A stretch of DNA of 64,000 bases. Source: Panaeolus papilionaceus. Lineage: Eukaryota; Basidiomycota; Agaricomycetes; Agaricales. The position numbers and the translations under genes were made by a program. Shown here one piece after another: positions 20,197 to 36,486 of the stretch (position 1 is the stretch's first letter; every line of letters begins with the position of its first letter). Below the pieces are notes generated by a model. It was not told where the DNA came from. It worked only from the letters and a program-made list of their open reading frames with translations, and did no database searches. The DNA lies in contig JADNRZ010000018.1 in NCBI GenBank assembly GCA_015501605.1, forward strand, positions 62,001 to 126,000. Reading direction: 5' to 3'.

Positions 20197-23100
20197 ATGG
20201 AAATTCAAGCTGTACTGGATCAGTGCAGAAGTAGCAAGATTAGCCAACGAAAGCAAGGGATCGAGGAACTCTTGCAGCGGTTGAGGAGGCCTGATGCATA
20301 CTTTCACCAGCTTTCTCGAGATCCAGATAACCCCCAAATCATCACAAAATGGCTTGTGATACTCCAGGCAGTCTTCGAGTATGTCCTTGAAGAGAAACGG
20401 GCCGTGGACAGGAAAGTGGGTTCTAGAAGCAAAACAGCGGGGAAACCGGTAGAACAACGAAATCTTGAAAAGGCAGCTGTCAGTGTCCGTGAATTCGTAG
20501 AACACAGTCACAAGTCCTTGCGCAGGAAATCTTGCACGCCATTGTTTCACCATTTGATTCAGATGCTGAGTTGTGGAGGGGACGTTTTCGAAAACGTTGG
20601 GCTGCCATACGCCAACACGCTGAAGCAGTTGGTCCAATTTCGACCTCACCTTGAGCATATGGAGCACGAAGCATGGGTTAGGGTCCTCGAGATATCATTC
20701 AACGTGATCTTAGGAGACCCCGTTAGTAAGAGATTTTGCCTGGACGACGAGGAGGAGCCCAACTCCAGCTCATCGGAATCAACTAGTGACGACGACATGG
20801 ATGCGGACGCTGTGGTAGGGCAAAAGCGCCGACGTTCTAATACCGGCGTTGCAGATCCCAGCATGTTTAGCCCAAACCAAGGGAGGAAACAAAAACGCCA
20901 CCAACCAACCACAGCCTCCGCAGTGCAAATAGTGTTTGCCGAAATACTATCTATTCTTCTATCCTCCGAACACGCACCAATACTAGTGGAAAGCAAAGAC
21001 GAACCAGCTAAAAAATATCCAGCTTTATCAGCCGCTGTACTAAATCGTCTGCATCGCATTCTGCAACAATACTCGGGGGAATCGCCGATAACCAAACCCT
21101 GCCTTAAAATGATCACGGGCATTTTGGATTACCTGGAGCTCAATGCTAAGGATCTGGTTGCGAAATTTGCCAATAACATTTGGCAAGACCTCGTCGGTTT
21201 ATGGACGAACAAAGCCAAGGACCTTAAACCCACACTTATTCTCATCCTTCGGCGACTCTTTCATTTTATTGTGCTGTCAGACAATACCCAGGGTTTAGAC
21301 ACAATCCCACCAGAGTCGTCTGATCAACTTCAACGACTTTGGTCGGTTCTATACAGCGAATATGATAACCGTAAGGTTCCTTCACTGTCGATCGATTCCC
21401 TCCGGTTGGAAATCACGGACACGGCGCCATCTGGTATCAATGATGCCTTCTCCGGGGCCACATTTCGTGCTGGTCCCGACTTGACATCGGAAGAAGTTAG
21501 CCATTGGGTCTCTTTGGAACTGCAAGCAGACTGTGCAGCACGCGTAAGTAGATTGGTCTCTCGTTAGCGCCATGCTGATATATTTACTTCAACGTAGCTA
21601 TTTCAACTGTCCGAATCAGTTCACGCCAACGAAAGTGACCATAAACGTGCCAGACGTGGCAATGCCCTACCATCGATGCTGGCCTCCTTAGAAACTGCTG
21701 TCTCGCCCAATGCACGCATTCATTATCTTCAAATGCTTCTCTTTTTTATCGATAGACATTGGCACGTACTTCACGACAAGCTCAAACAAAACATATTCAT
21801 CGCCTTAAATCAATGTCTGTCCGTTGACGACAATGGACTACAATCTTGGGTTTTCGTCAATTTTGCGGCCATGACCCATGCTGAGAAATTTCAGCGTTCC
21901 TTGTCGTCTATTGATCAATCCGTTGATGAAGTGCCATTGGGATCTCAGACATGGGATTCTATCTGGGCTCATGCAGTTCGACGTATGAACGTCCCAGGTG
22001 TCTGCCGTGCTGCGTGTCACGCAGGGAACATCGTGCTGATGACCTTTTATCCAACCCCCGATATATCTTCCTCCAACTGTCTAACATCTGAACGTGTTTT
22101 GCTCGACATCGAAAATGTTGTCAAAGACATTGACGTTCAAGGCCCATCATACCCATATGACTCTGTTTGCATGTTTATTTCGCGATGCTTATCAATTGCC
22201 GCGCAAGATGTGCGTCTTAATCAACTACGACTCGAAGACAAAGCCCTCAGTTGGATGCTCGAGAACTGGTCCACAGTGCAAATCAATCGGACTAAGCTGA
22301 ACACACATCGAGTCTCAGACGTTCTATCGTTGTTTAGTCGGATATGTGGTCTTGGTCGACCATTCTACCCGCACACCTACCCAACGCTTCCGAATTGCGA
22401 GACGGTGGATTCTATATTCGAAGAACGCAAAGTTAACGTGCTGACCGATCTTCTACTGCACGCCCGTCTCTCAGGCATGACTCCTGGAGGTTCTCAACCT
22501 GCAAAACTACCTTCATCACAACAGACACCTTCCGGCGTGGTTTCCTTTGGAACGAACACTGCTCCTCGCCCTAGAGAGCGAAAAATATCGGCGTTTTTCG
22601 CGAAAACATTGGAGAAGGTAAATGCACAAGTGGAACAAGACAAAGACAACGGTGGACAGTTTACACAGGTGTCGACCCGAGGATATCTCGACGCTGCTCT
22701 TGCGGCGCTTCTTTTCGAGTGTCTTCTTCAGTTCAACGGCATTGCTCCCAACAAAGTCGTCATTCAGCTTTCGGCCAAGCTGCTACCGTCAATCCTTACG
22801 CGTCTAAACGAAAAGTGGGATTCATCCGAGAAACTTTTTGTCCTTCAGACCTTGGAAGTTCTTGTCCCTTACAGCGACCCTCCAAACGATGATGCCTTGC
22901 CCAATCCATTGTGTTGTGCAACACCACATTCTGGCATTAGACAGACAACCTTGTTGTCGTTACAAACGATGACGAGGAGTGTTGATTACCACGCAAATCA
23001 GTTAGACTTCTATCATCACCTTTGGCAGGACGCAGATGTGAGTTCATTCTCGTCCGTTACTATTGCACTGTGCACTAATGTGTCATCTAGACTCGGGAAC

Positions 23101-26100
23101 CATTAAACAAGTTGTCTGACCAGCTATACTCAATAATGAACCGCCAGCTGTCTTTATCCAAAAAATCACGCAGCACTAATCGTGACGCTCATGACGAATT
23201 CAGTTCTACCCAACCGACCCGTGAAGCCACACACTATGACCACACCACCGAGCATATTTTTCAAATATGCCTACGGCTTAGACTTCGTGGGCAGAGCCTC
23301 CAGTCTCAGGGAGACCCAAATTGTCACCTAACCTTGATCGAGAGTATGTTGAAGGCACTCCGTAACTACCAAGCGGAGTTCCTGGCTCCCTTGAATTTGT
23401 TCTTTCAGGAGGTGGAGAATGGGGTGGTCTGTCTCTCGGCAACCCAGTTGGACGCCTTTATCGAGGAAGCCGGTGGACACCTCAAGAAAACGTACATGAT
23501 CAACAAAAATACATCCTTCATCAAGCTCATAATCAAGATCATGAATGCGGGACTAACTACCTGGATTCATAGCAACAACCCATCACCCTCTGTTCAAACC
23601 CTCCGACAAAAGGTACAGAAGTTGTGTCAATTCATCTCACAAAACATCAACAATCAGCATTACTTCGACTCCTGGAGACTCAGGAATGCAATTGCTTTGT
23701 TCCTGCAGCGCTACCTTCGCCATGACCCCTTGCAAACTCATTGGATTCTGGATACTGTTGACGACAATTCACATTTTCTTCCGCGGTCGCTGCTCTTCAC
23801 CATGAATCGTGACGTTGACGCTAGAACTCGGTATCTACTGGCAACAATTAATCCTGATCTCTTCAGCCTGGTTCCCGTCGATGAGATCAACCCGGTCTAT
23901 GCGGAAATGAAAGACAGTTTCCTTTGCGTAGACGAAGAGTATGTTCTTATATTAACCTCGATGTTTAGAGCTAACTATGTCCAGAGCTGAGTACATGATT
24001 ACCCGGCTACTCGCGTTAGGCAACACGATGATCACCAATTCTGCTCTGCGACGGGGAACTTATTGGCATTTCCTAGAAACCTACCTACACACGACACTCT
24101 ACCTTCCATACATGCGGACAATTTTGTCCGGAGTGTCGCGCCAACTTGGAATGGGTGAAATCTCTGTTCTTTTCCGAGCATATGGCTCCCAACTAGCCCA
24201 TTCCCTCGCTTTAAACGGCTACGACGTTACCCAGCTCCCGAGCCAGCTCCTTGGACATTCAACTATCCAGCAATGCCTAGAGTCCTCATTGGACTTGTTT
24301 ACACCCACGAATGTGTTGAAAAACAAGACGTCTCTGCTCGAGAACACATGTAGGATTCTTGGAAAATCGACCGATGATGTTAAAGAGGAATACTTCGGGA
24401 ATATAATTGGAACGCAGATCACCACTGATCTCTGTGAGGGCAAGCTTGAACCAGCAGACAAGGGAGTCAAGCGGCTCTCTCATAACTTTCCCCGCATCTC
24501 AAATTTCAAGGGCGCATTTTCGGAACATACAGCGTCTATCGTTGTTGCCATTCTACATACAGTCGGAGAGCAGGATTTCACAGACGATGGCCCTATCGTG
24601 AAAACTCTGCTGCAATATAACGAGGAGGCCGCTCGTGTTTTCAAGTCCCTTGTTCGTTATCGAGATATCACCGCCTTCGACTTTCATACGGCCAATTATC
24701 CCTCGTTCGATACACAGCTCGTCCTTGAAAGTCTCCAATGGGCGCTAGACTATGTTCCGGAAATGTCTGCGCAGTCTCTCAGCTACCATGTCTTGCACAT
24801 GCTCATGGCTGAGATCCACCAAACACCTCTGGTCAACGAACAAAATAGGCTACTCAACGCTGTTTGTCTTTGGATCGCATGCAACAGTCGACATTTCGAG
24901 GAGCTCTCTCTCCTTCATACCCTCGCCCACAACGCAAGTTTATTGTTATCACAGCCCGACACTGCACGTGCCGCCCAATCTTTACTAGAATGGACCTTTC
25001 AACGCTATATAAGCGAGAAGCTCCCAGAACCAAGAATCAGGAGCATCATAACGAGGTGTTGCGCGGCTGCCCAACACTATACGAGGCACCCTACCTTCTC
25101 AAAATTGGGGTCGAGCATCTTTGATTGGGTCGAGCATCAGGCTCTTCGGTTCCTTCGACATGAGGGGAAAACCTACAGGGCTGTTATTTTGGATGCCCTT
25201 TCTGCTTGGCCCCGTCCGCTTACTGAACAGCTCGGACAAGCATACGAGGGCGTCAAGGTACAAAGTGTATGCGCATATTTGGCGGATACCCGTGTCAGCT
25301 CCAACAAATTCCACTTATCTCGCCGTTTGAAGGATTTTTCTGCCTCTGGATTGTATTCAGTAGACAGATTCTCTGAATCGGATTTCTGGAGGCTGAAAAA
25401 CTCCATACCCATCGACGAAGAAATACAAGACGACGACATCGTTGCGTTCGCAACTTTGTTGTACTTGAATCATGGCCAAATCAAAGGTTTAAAACTCGGT
25501 GAAGATCCTGGAAATCACCCCCGACACATACACAAACACTTCGTTTCCCTCTCGAAAGACAAGGTCGACAGGATTGGAGACAAGCGCGGATCTCATGACG
25601 CCATCATATCAGGCTTGCTTGCCATGCTAGAGGATGAAAACCCATCTCGTGTTTTTTCAGCCTACCGCACCTTATGTCTCTGTCTTACAGTGCTCAACAG
25701 AAACGACTTCGTCACACCAAAGCACTACCGGTCAGATTTACTGCATTTAATCAACAATCGAATCAGGCCGCTACCACAACCCACTACTCGGCTTGCTCAG
25801 CACATTAACTCCGATTCGCTCCAGCGATCCTTGAATGATTTCTCATCATGGATCTGCATCCTTGCGACTGCTCTTGCTGACGATTTAGCGATTGGCGACA
25901 TTTTCTATGGTCAATTGCATAACATTGTGGCATCCGATGCCCTCTTTTCTGAAACCATCTTGCCTATCTTGGTGCACACGCTTCTGGAGGTGAATGCAGT
26001 CAACGGACAGGACTCTGAACACCGGCGTCTACTATCTGACTACTTCGCCACCGTCCTCAAGGAACAGAGCGGGCATCCATCTTGCCTTCAGGCTATTGTC

Positions 26101-29100
26101 GACGTTGTCCTCCATTCTCGATACTTCTATCCCGCCAAATTCCATCCACTTGCGCACAACAACTGGCTTCAATTGGATTATACACTCTTGGCGCAGGCGG
26201 CAACCAGATGTGGATCGTACACGACTGCCTTACTATTTCTGGAGCTCGATTCGGAAATGAAACCTAAAAATCAAGTCTCAGGGAAGGAGAACATCCTGTA
26301 CGAGATATATGGCCACATCGATGAACCAGATGGCTTCTATGGAATCAAAACCGACGATTTACAGTCGTTTTTAATGAAACGTTTCCATCACGAGGAACAA
26401 TGGGACAAGGCATTGAGGTTCCATGGCGCAGCGCTTGAAGCTGGAACCCCAAGTCGAACGGGACTCATTCAATCTTTTCATTCGTTTGGGTTTGACCACA
26501 TGGCCCTCGACACGATGCGCAACGTCGACCGACGCAATTCCACTTCTGGTGAATCAGCTACTCGCTATCGCTTGGGTTGGCGCACAGAGACATGGGACCT
26601 TCCTGATCCTTCGAGCAGTGAAACTGGAGCACCGTTGTACCTAGCGCTGCGGGCAGTTCACCGCGAGCGAGACACATATGCTATCGACAAGGTTGTTTGG
26701 AGCGGTATGCGATCTGAAGTTGAACATCTGCGACGCTTGGGATCAGAGAACGTCACTGAAATTCGAGCAGCATCCCAAGACCTGATGTGCCTAAATCAGA
26801 TACTTCAATTTCGACAGGACATGAGTCGGGAATATGGTAACTTGGGTAACAATGCTTCAGGTTTTTGGAAGGGCTTACCTGACTTACATTCCGGGTTTGA
26901 GTTCGTTTTTGTTTTTATCCTCGCATATCCTAACAGTGCTGACAGAAAAATAGATTCGTAGATCTGGAGGCCCTTATGACCACTCGGCTGAGCTTGCTGA
27001 GGTCGTTGCGGCAAAAGGAAGAGATGAGTCAGATAGGAAACATGGCGACACCAACAGCGAAAGCACTGATGGGAGTGGAAAAGGCATGTCTCATTCAGCT
27101 TTCCAAGGCTGCGAGAGCATCTGGAAAGCACCAGATCGCTCTGAATTCCGTTCTACGAGCGCAACGGTTGGATCAAGAACCCTCTGCTGATGTTTCGGAA
27201 GAGTTTGCCCATGTCCTTTGGGAGCACAAGGAAGAAAAAACCGCTGTACAATTTCTTCAACGCCTTATCCGAAACTACGAAGAGTCAATGGAAATATCAG
27301 CTTCAACCAAGGCCTTATGGAGCGCTCATTTAGTACGTTTCCTTCAGTTCGTGAGTGCTATTTGCTGACCCTGTGTTTGTTAGGGCTCTTGGACGTCTGA
27401 AGCTTGCTTAGAAAACCCATCCCAAATTTGGGAGAACTATTTTGGCCGCGCCATTGACTTACTCCATACTCTGGAAGCAGAATCCAACGAAACCCACAAA
27501 ACCAGGGCCAATGTTTACCGTGAATGTGCTATGTTTGCCGAACGTCAGTACCAAGCAGCCCTGAAATCCCCAGATGGGCTGCGTTGGAAAGTCTACGTGG
27601 AGAGGAAAAGGCAAGAAGTCGCAGCCAGAAACGAACAAATAGCTAGATCGTTTGATCAAGCGAGCAAGCATGCGCTGTCTCGTGAATTGGAACGCGCCAC
27701 GAAACTGTTAGCAACTGATAGCGAGTTGTTCAAGAAGCATCATTCTGACCGAGAAACGTTCCTTCAACATGCCATTGATATGCACTCGCGATGCCTTGAA
27801 CTATCCGATGAATTCGATACAGATTCCGTCGTTCGATTTTCCTCGCTATGGTTCGCAAACTTTGAAGACCAGACTTCCCTAAACTGGATCATGCCCGCCC
27901 TCGAGAGAATATCATCGCGTAAATTTGTTTTCCTTGCGGTAGGTTTTCATCTCTTTGCACTTTCTTATGACTCATATTTCCCTTAGCATCAATTGACTTC
28001 TCGCATGTCGGATATAAATAACTCGAGCTCCCCGCAACCACAAGAAACCTTGCAGCGCTTAGTCCTCAGGATGTGTGGGGAACACCCCTTCCACTGTTTG
28101 TATCAGGTCTACTGTCTGTCAGACCATTCCACCGGCCTGTCAAGCAGCGGACGAAGACAATCTGGACGCAGCTTTTCCCAGGTTCAAAGTACCCAGTCGG
28201 ACCGTACCACCGCTGCGAACAATATTCTGGACCAACTGCGTGGCGAAGGTACCGTCGGTCAAAGAGTACGCGACATTGAAAGACTCTGCTCTGCATGTTT
28301 GCAATGGGCGAAATATCCCATCAAGAACAACAAGGCTTTCGAGAACAGTTCAGTGAATCACACGATTCCGACAGCCGTCGCCATTCGCTCTATAGAGAAC
28401 CTCAAGGTCCCTGTGTCCACAGCTCGAACTCCGATTGATTTGACCATGGAGTACAATGACTGCGTTTGGATTGCTCGATACGACACCTCATTTAGAAATG
28501 CTGGCGGCAACAGTGTCCCGAAGATCGTTACCTGTTTAGGATCAGATGGACAGAAGTACAAGCAGCTGGTGAGTTTTGATCCTCGTCAAAGATATCTAGA
28601 CTGACCCTGTGTGTGTCAGTTTAAAGGCGAAGGAAGCGACGATCTAAGGCAGGACGCTGTCATGGAGCAGGTCTTCGACCTTGTCAACAGCATCTTGCGT
28701 CGAGATCAGGAAACACACCGAAGAAGCCTGCAAGTCCGGGACTACAAAGTTATCCCTCTGGATACACAAGCTGGTTTGCTTGAATTCGTTGGTAACACGC
28801 AACAGCTAGGCGGCATTCTAAAAAGGCTGCATGTCAAGTAAGTATTCTCAGCATGGTAGTGTGATGGTTTGTGGGCTAACTGACTCCACAGATACAATCC
28901 CAAAGACAAGAAACCGAACGAGTTCCTGACGGATATGAAAGCGATTCAAAAGAGGTCTCGTGAGATTAAACTGGCGAAATTCCTAGAGAATCGCAAACAG
29001 TTCAAGCCAGCCATGCGTCACTACTTTACAGAAACCCAAAAGGTGCCATTGGAATGGTTCCGGACGCGTTTGGCGTACACTCGCAGTGTTGCTACGACGT

Positions 29101-29971
29101 CAATTGTCGGGCACGTTCTGGGCTTGGGAGACCGGCATGTTTCCAATATTCTTATAGACAACGTATCAGGCGAGGTTGTGCACATCGATTTGGGTATCGC
29201 CTTTGAACAAGTAAGGCAATTCTTGCTCTTGAAGGAGCTGCTAAAATTCAAACGTTTACCTCTTTAGGGTAAACTATTGCCAGTCCCAGAATGTGTTCCG
29301 TTTAGGATGACTGCAGACATGGTGGACGGGATGGGTACCAGCGGCACGGCTGGTGTGTTCCAAAGATGTGCAGAAGAAACCCTTCGGGTGCTGCGAGAGG
29401 AGTCAGGGGTGATAATGACAGTTCTCGAAGTTTTCAAGCACGACCCTCTTCATCAATGGTAAGCTTTAACTTTTTTCTTGTTACGTCTATGGTCGAAGTA
29501 GGTTTGCTCATTCAACCCTCTTTGCGATCCTTCGATTTCTTCCCCGTATCATCTCACCTGCCTTTGATCTCGACCACGCAAATATGCTTCGACTTCGTGT
29601 ATCGGTAACGCTATCTGAACCTTGTCCCGAAACAGGACTGTATCAGAGATCAAAATCCACAAGGCTCAGGACAACGCAACGTCCATTATTTCGCCCTTGA
29701 CCGAGGCTACGCGTTTCAATTTCGGGATTGGAATCGACATGACCAGCGGCTCGGCGGATGAAGCAGCGGATCGTGCACTCAACTCTGTTGCGAGGAAGTT
29801 GGACAAGTCGCTGAGTGTGGAGAGCACAGTGAACGAGTTGATTGCGGAGGCTACAGATCCAATGAACCTGGCTACGATTTACAGCGGTAATTGTCCCTTT
29901 TTTGTGGCACTTTTTTTGTTGTCCTTATTGATTGGACCTGCGATTGTTTAGGTTGGAGCCCCCATTTGTGA
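20197..29971 (+). CDS. Serine/threonine protein kinase Tel1 (ATM orthologue)
   Basis: Tel1/ATM is the PIKK-family kinase that responds to DNA double-strand breaks and maintains telomeres. Twelve exons are inferred: 20197-21543, 21598-23037, 23091-23938, 23985-about 26896, about 26954-27332, 27384-27938, 27987-28568, 28620-28837, 28892-29210, 29268-29458, 29636-29886 and 29952-29971. The product is about 3,000 residues, normal for the family. The N-terminus has the TAN-type region ([15 protein letters not shown]). The middle is helical-repeat/FAT. The kinase core shows [24 protein letters not shown] (catalytic loop), [10 protein letters not shown] (the DFG-equivalent, as usual in PIKKs) and [14 protein letters not shown]. 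The last two exons join to give the FATC end [13 protein letters not shown]. All junctions except the one between exons 4 and 5 (near 26896-26953) are clear in phase. Confidence 0.93.
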
Positions 29972-30614
29972 ATGCCTCCGTACGATGGCCCCTTTCTGCT
30001 TGACCCTATTGTTTGATGACCTCACACTTGCCACTTTTAACCCTCTCGTTTCTTAACTGACATTGCTCGGATTCTACGTTGTCTGTTTTCTGCTACTATT
30101 TGTCGGCTCGTGTTTCTCAGACCATATTGTATATTTGTCACATTGTATCTTTACTTCTCAATGCCCCCACTTTAACAGAACTCTATACTATCAGTTACAA
30201 TGTCATTCATGCTCAATCAATCCAATATCTGTAGCTTTTTATACCTTGTCAATGAGGCAGAACAGGAGGCCTTGTACCTCGGATGTGTCTGGTAGCAAGT
30301 TTTAAAATGCGACAAGTTCGAGAAACGTTAAAAATACATTGGTCCGTGTTAATACAAACTCGAGGGCTTATGCGAGATATCGGAAGGAAAAGATGGATAC
30401 ATAATGCATAATTTAGGAAAGAATTGTCCGAGTTATAGTCACTTGGAAGTGATACAGTAAAGTGAAGTGAAGAGTTAAGGTTGGGATGTGGGATGGGCGT
30501 TTGTTGATAAGATGACCCGAAGGAGTTCCAGACTAATAGTAACTGAAGTAAAATAAGGTCATCGAGGCCTGCACTTGCACTCAAAAAATGTGATTCCGAT
30601 TGTGCAGGGACCGG
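29972..30614. other. 3' intergenic DNA between TEL1 and the next gene
   Basis: No gene is seen. T-rich 3' flanking DNA of TEL1 meets the 3' flank of the minus-strand gene that stops at 30615. Confidence 0.5.
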
Positions 30615-31247
30615 TCAAAGAGAAGCAAGGCATCTACTCGAATGGCCGGAGTGGCGTGCACCGGACGGAAATGTCTGCATGGAGGCTGATCTTCCTCTTG
30701 TCATAATCTGAAAATTCGCCGGGAGAGCATGGCTGAGGAAGTCATCATGCAGATCATAAGAACAGCGCTTGCGATGTAGCGTTCTGGTTTTGCATGAGGA
30801 AGACCGGGGGCGGCGGTTTGTATTGCGAAGGGACGACCATTGCGAATTGTGGTGGAATTGTTCCTCCGGGAAAGGGTCAGGACTGGGGGTCGAGGACCGA
30901 GAGCTTGGAGGGCCACGGGATCGAGAGTGAGTGTCATCCGGGGTGGAGTGTGATGAACCGTAAGCGGTATATGTCGTGAAAGTGTTCGTTAGAGGAGAGT
31001 CCGGTGCGTCTTCCGATGGGTAGTGTCGTGTGTTGTCATTATTAGCGTGACTCGTGTAGTGGATGTCCTGAGACATGATCATGTCATGATTGGATTCGTT
31101 AACGCGATGAGGAAGGAGATGGGACCACGGGTAGGAATTCAATGGTGATTCAGGTTGACTTGAAGGAGAAGTGTGGTCAGGTTGTTGTGGATGCACAAAA
31201 CGAGAGTGATCAGGGCTGCAATGTCGTCTATCTTGATGAGAATTCAT
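30615..31247 (-). CDS. Hypothetical Ser/Pro/His-rich protein
   Basis: A single-exon frame encodes about 210 residues from the ATG at 31247. The frame stays open further upstream, to 31451, but the upstream part looks like translated UTR, so the internal Met starting MNSHQDRRHC is preferred. The protein is rich in Ser, Pro, His and Asp, with an RSRGPPSSRSSTPSPDP stretch and a basic RNTNRRPRSSSCKTRT segment, and is predicted to be disordered. The C-terminus has a more regular HALPANFQIMTRGRSASMQ. No known domain, signal peptide or membrane segment is seen. It is transcribed divergently from the Ste20-type kinase gene. Function unknown; existence as a real gene is moderately supported by frame length. 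Confidence 0.5.
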   Translation of the reverse strand: MNSHQDRRHCSPDHSRFVHPQQPDHTSPSSQPESPLNSYPWSHLLPHRVNESNHDMIMSQDIHYTSHANNDNTRHYPSEDAPDSPLTNTFTTYTAYGSSHSTPDDTHSRSRGPPSSRSSTPSPDPFPEEQFHHNSQWSSLRNTNRRPRSSSCKTRTLHRKRCSYDLHDDFLSHALPANFQIMTRGRSASMQTFPSGARHSGHSSRCLASL

Positions 31248-31879
31248 GATGAAAAGAGTTGTTACTAGTAATTTGAGACGGGAATTGACTGAGACACGTC
31301 GTTTCAAATGATATTTATTGACCGAGGTAATCGAAGTAGTCGCTATTGGGTATGATCGTGGGTGGTCGTGAAATAGAGTAGGACAGGAAATGGGCAAAAT
31401 AATTAGGGAATTTATACTCTGATAGGTAGTCCTCGACGGAACAGACGTCATATTTTCTTGAGCATTATAGGAGCATTGACCGGTCCAAGGCGGTGCGATC
31501 GTAGCAGAGAATGGAGGTTGCTTGTTATCTTTTTCTGGTTAAAGATGTACCGATGTTAATAATAATGAGACCCTAGAGTGTACAAGTAATACAAGTTAAG
31601 CTGATACGGGGATTGACCCGTGTAGTCGTAAAAGGTCGGAAGAATGAAGAGTGCAAGTAACTGGTAATCTTCCAAAATGGCGACTTGCAGTGTTGGAAAC
31701 AGGGACGAGTTAATTTAATTCATGTGACAATAATAAGATAAAAAGTATATAACCAAGTACTTACTCTCACCCATTTTATTGGTTACTATCATCATCCTTC
31801 AACGACGACAACCGTGGTCACTTTTTGAATTATATCCCTTCTAACAATTCCTTTTTATTATCATCCTTTATAATCCCAA
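31248..31879. promoter_or_regulatory. Divergent promoter region (hypothetical gene / Ste20-type kinase)
   Basis: This 630-bp region separates two divergent start codons. Near the kinase it contains a TATA-like word (GTATATAAC at about 31746) and an inverted CCAAT box (ATTGG at 31779-31783), about 130 and 100 bp before the ATG at 31880. A C/T-rich leader follows. Assignment of these words as functional is inference. Confidence 0.4.
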
Positions 31880-34517
<2,638 letters not shown>

Positions 34518-35364
34518 ATTTTTTTTTTTGTCTTTTGTGGTTTTTTCTTTCCAGTTTGTGTGATTTCGATCTTTCAATCCCTTCAACATAATGAATTATC
34601 ACCCCTACCCTTCCTCTACCTGGTATCCTACATTTATTATATCTTGACGTCGTTTTTTCTTTTTTATCCACCCTTTTTTTTCTTTCTCTCAGGCCATAAA
34701 CCTCAAATTTAAATCATACCAGCCATCCTGTTATTCGGCAAAAAAAATGTTTTGCATCCTTCCTACCTCTCCCTATACAATGACGTACTATACCTAAGGT
34801 TTTATCCACGATCTTATCTTGTATATCCTTGCATCTTCCTTGCTAGGTTTTCTGGATCCACTCTTCCGACCATGCAGGCGATTCTGACTCGTTGATATCT
34901 TCACGATTTCACCAAACTATCTCTCAAACTTATTCCCATTTTTTTACGCAACCCAATGATACCGCCTCGCTCCCACTCACCCCCGTCGTGCATGCCAGAA
35001 CGCCTGGAGGACTGTATGTATAGTAGTTTCCTGGTTAAGATGACCGATATAGCTTTAATACCTCGTCCTTAAATGCAGCTTTTTTGATGTCGCCTTTTCT
35101 TTCTTATTTATTCTCCCCTTTTTTTGTTCTTTCCCTTCCTTTTACTTACGACGAGCATGAATTCGAAATTGGATTTTATAGAGAATGTTGATGGAATTCA
35201 TGTTCATGTCTGCAACAAACTGGCAAGTTGAACAACCGTTACAGCCATCAGCGTCAAAGTGGTATGACATAAGCACAAGTGTAACGTGGAATAAGCGTCG
35301 TAATTACATTTGACTTTACCGCGAACAACACATTTCTTATCTCGACTAGACCTCTATTTTGAAA
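34518..35364. other. Intergenic DNA between kinase and epsilon-COP genes
   Basis: Contains T-rich 3' flanking DNA, then C/T-rich stretches before the epsilon-COP start. No coding frame or RNA gene is recognised. Confidence 0.5.
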
Positions 35365-36486
35365 ATGGCAGACCTATATACCACAAAACAACGATTCTAT
35401 CTCGGTAAGTCATTTGAGACGTATTGTTACACCGATCCAACCAACTAATTTGCTTTGCCATCGGATTTCTGTTAGGCGCATACAAGAGCATCGTAGAGTC
35501 CCCCTTGCCCGACGAGTCGTCGTCAGAATACCATGCAGTGCTCACTTACAAGGCTAGGGCGTATCTTGCCTTGAATGACACAAAATCTGCGTTGCAGCTT
35601 GTCTCAGAGGGAACTGAAAATCCTGCCTTGAAAGCTATTGGCTCACTCGCGCGTTATCTCGCGTCAGAAGGTTCGGGGGATACAGAGGCTGCCTTAGAAG
35701 AGCTCAGGGATCTCGCCGTGGAGATCGAAGGTGATGATGTAGAGGAAAGTGAGGAAGATAAAGCGTTAGTTAGGATGCTGGCCGCCACAGCATTCGCCCG
35801 CGCCGGTGAGGTCGAGGAAGCACTCGAGACGCTTGGGACGGACACTGAGAGCCTGGAAGCGTGAGTCGTCGTGTTTTCTGAGTATGGATATGAAGTCACC
35901 CATTCATTGTTGGCAAATATCCTCAGAGTTGCGGTTATTGTTCAAATCTACCTGTCTATCAACCGCCCTGACCTTGCCAAGAAGCAGTTCGACAGGTCAA
36001 AGAACTGGGCCGAGGATGACCTCCTGTTGCAACTTATCGAATCCAACATCGGCCTTGTCACCGGAAAGGACAATTACTCTAATACATACTCGTTCTATAC
36101 AGAACAGATAGGGAACCCGTCGTTGGTCTCGCCCCATCTATTGACGGCGAGAGGCATCACTCGCATTTTGAGGGGAGATGTGCAGGAATCAAAGTCTGAT
36201 TTGGAGGAATCGTTGTCCCAGCAGCCCGACGATGTGGAAACTCAGGCTGCTTATGTCGTGGCAGCGGAACTCGGCGCATTGAAGCGTCCAGAGGCCGATG
36301 AACTATGGGCGTGAGTCGTTCGAATCTTGCGATCCGAGTCTTTGTTGCTGATCAAATTGCAGGAAATTCGCATCCCAACATCCCGCACATCCAATGGTGG
36401 TCGAACACAATGCGAAATCAGAGCTTTTCGACCAGTCTGCTGTCAATTTCCCCCTTCCTCCAGCTGCATCTACAGTTTCTGCATAG
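35365..36486 (+). CDS. Coatomer subunit epsilon (epsilon-COP)
   Basis: Epsilon-COP is part of the COPI coat that forms Golgi-to-ER vesicles. Four exons: 35365-35404 (13 codons and one base), 35476-35860, 35927-36310 and 36363-36486, about 310 residues, normal for the family. The start (MADLYTTKQRFYLGAYKS) is the usual epsilon-COP N-terminus. The rest is a TPR-like helical solenoid: YKARAYLALNDTKSALQLV, MLAATAFARAGEVEEALETL, VQIYLSINRPDLAKKQFDR, then HLLTARGITRILRGDVQES. The C-terminus has KFASQHPAHPMVVEHNAKS. The tiny first exon was located by its ATG and a clean GTAAGT donor that keeps phase. It is in tandem with the kinase gene upstream. Confidence 0.9.

Noticed and set aside
31248..31451. 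68-codon N-terminal extension of the hypothetical gene at 30615
   Set aside because: The extension looks like translated 5' leader; the internal Met gives a more uniform protein. A longer form is not excluded.
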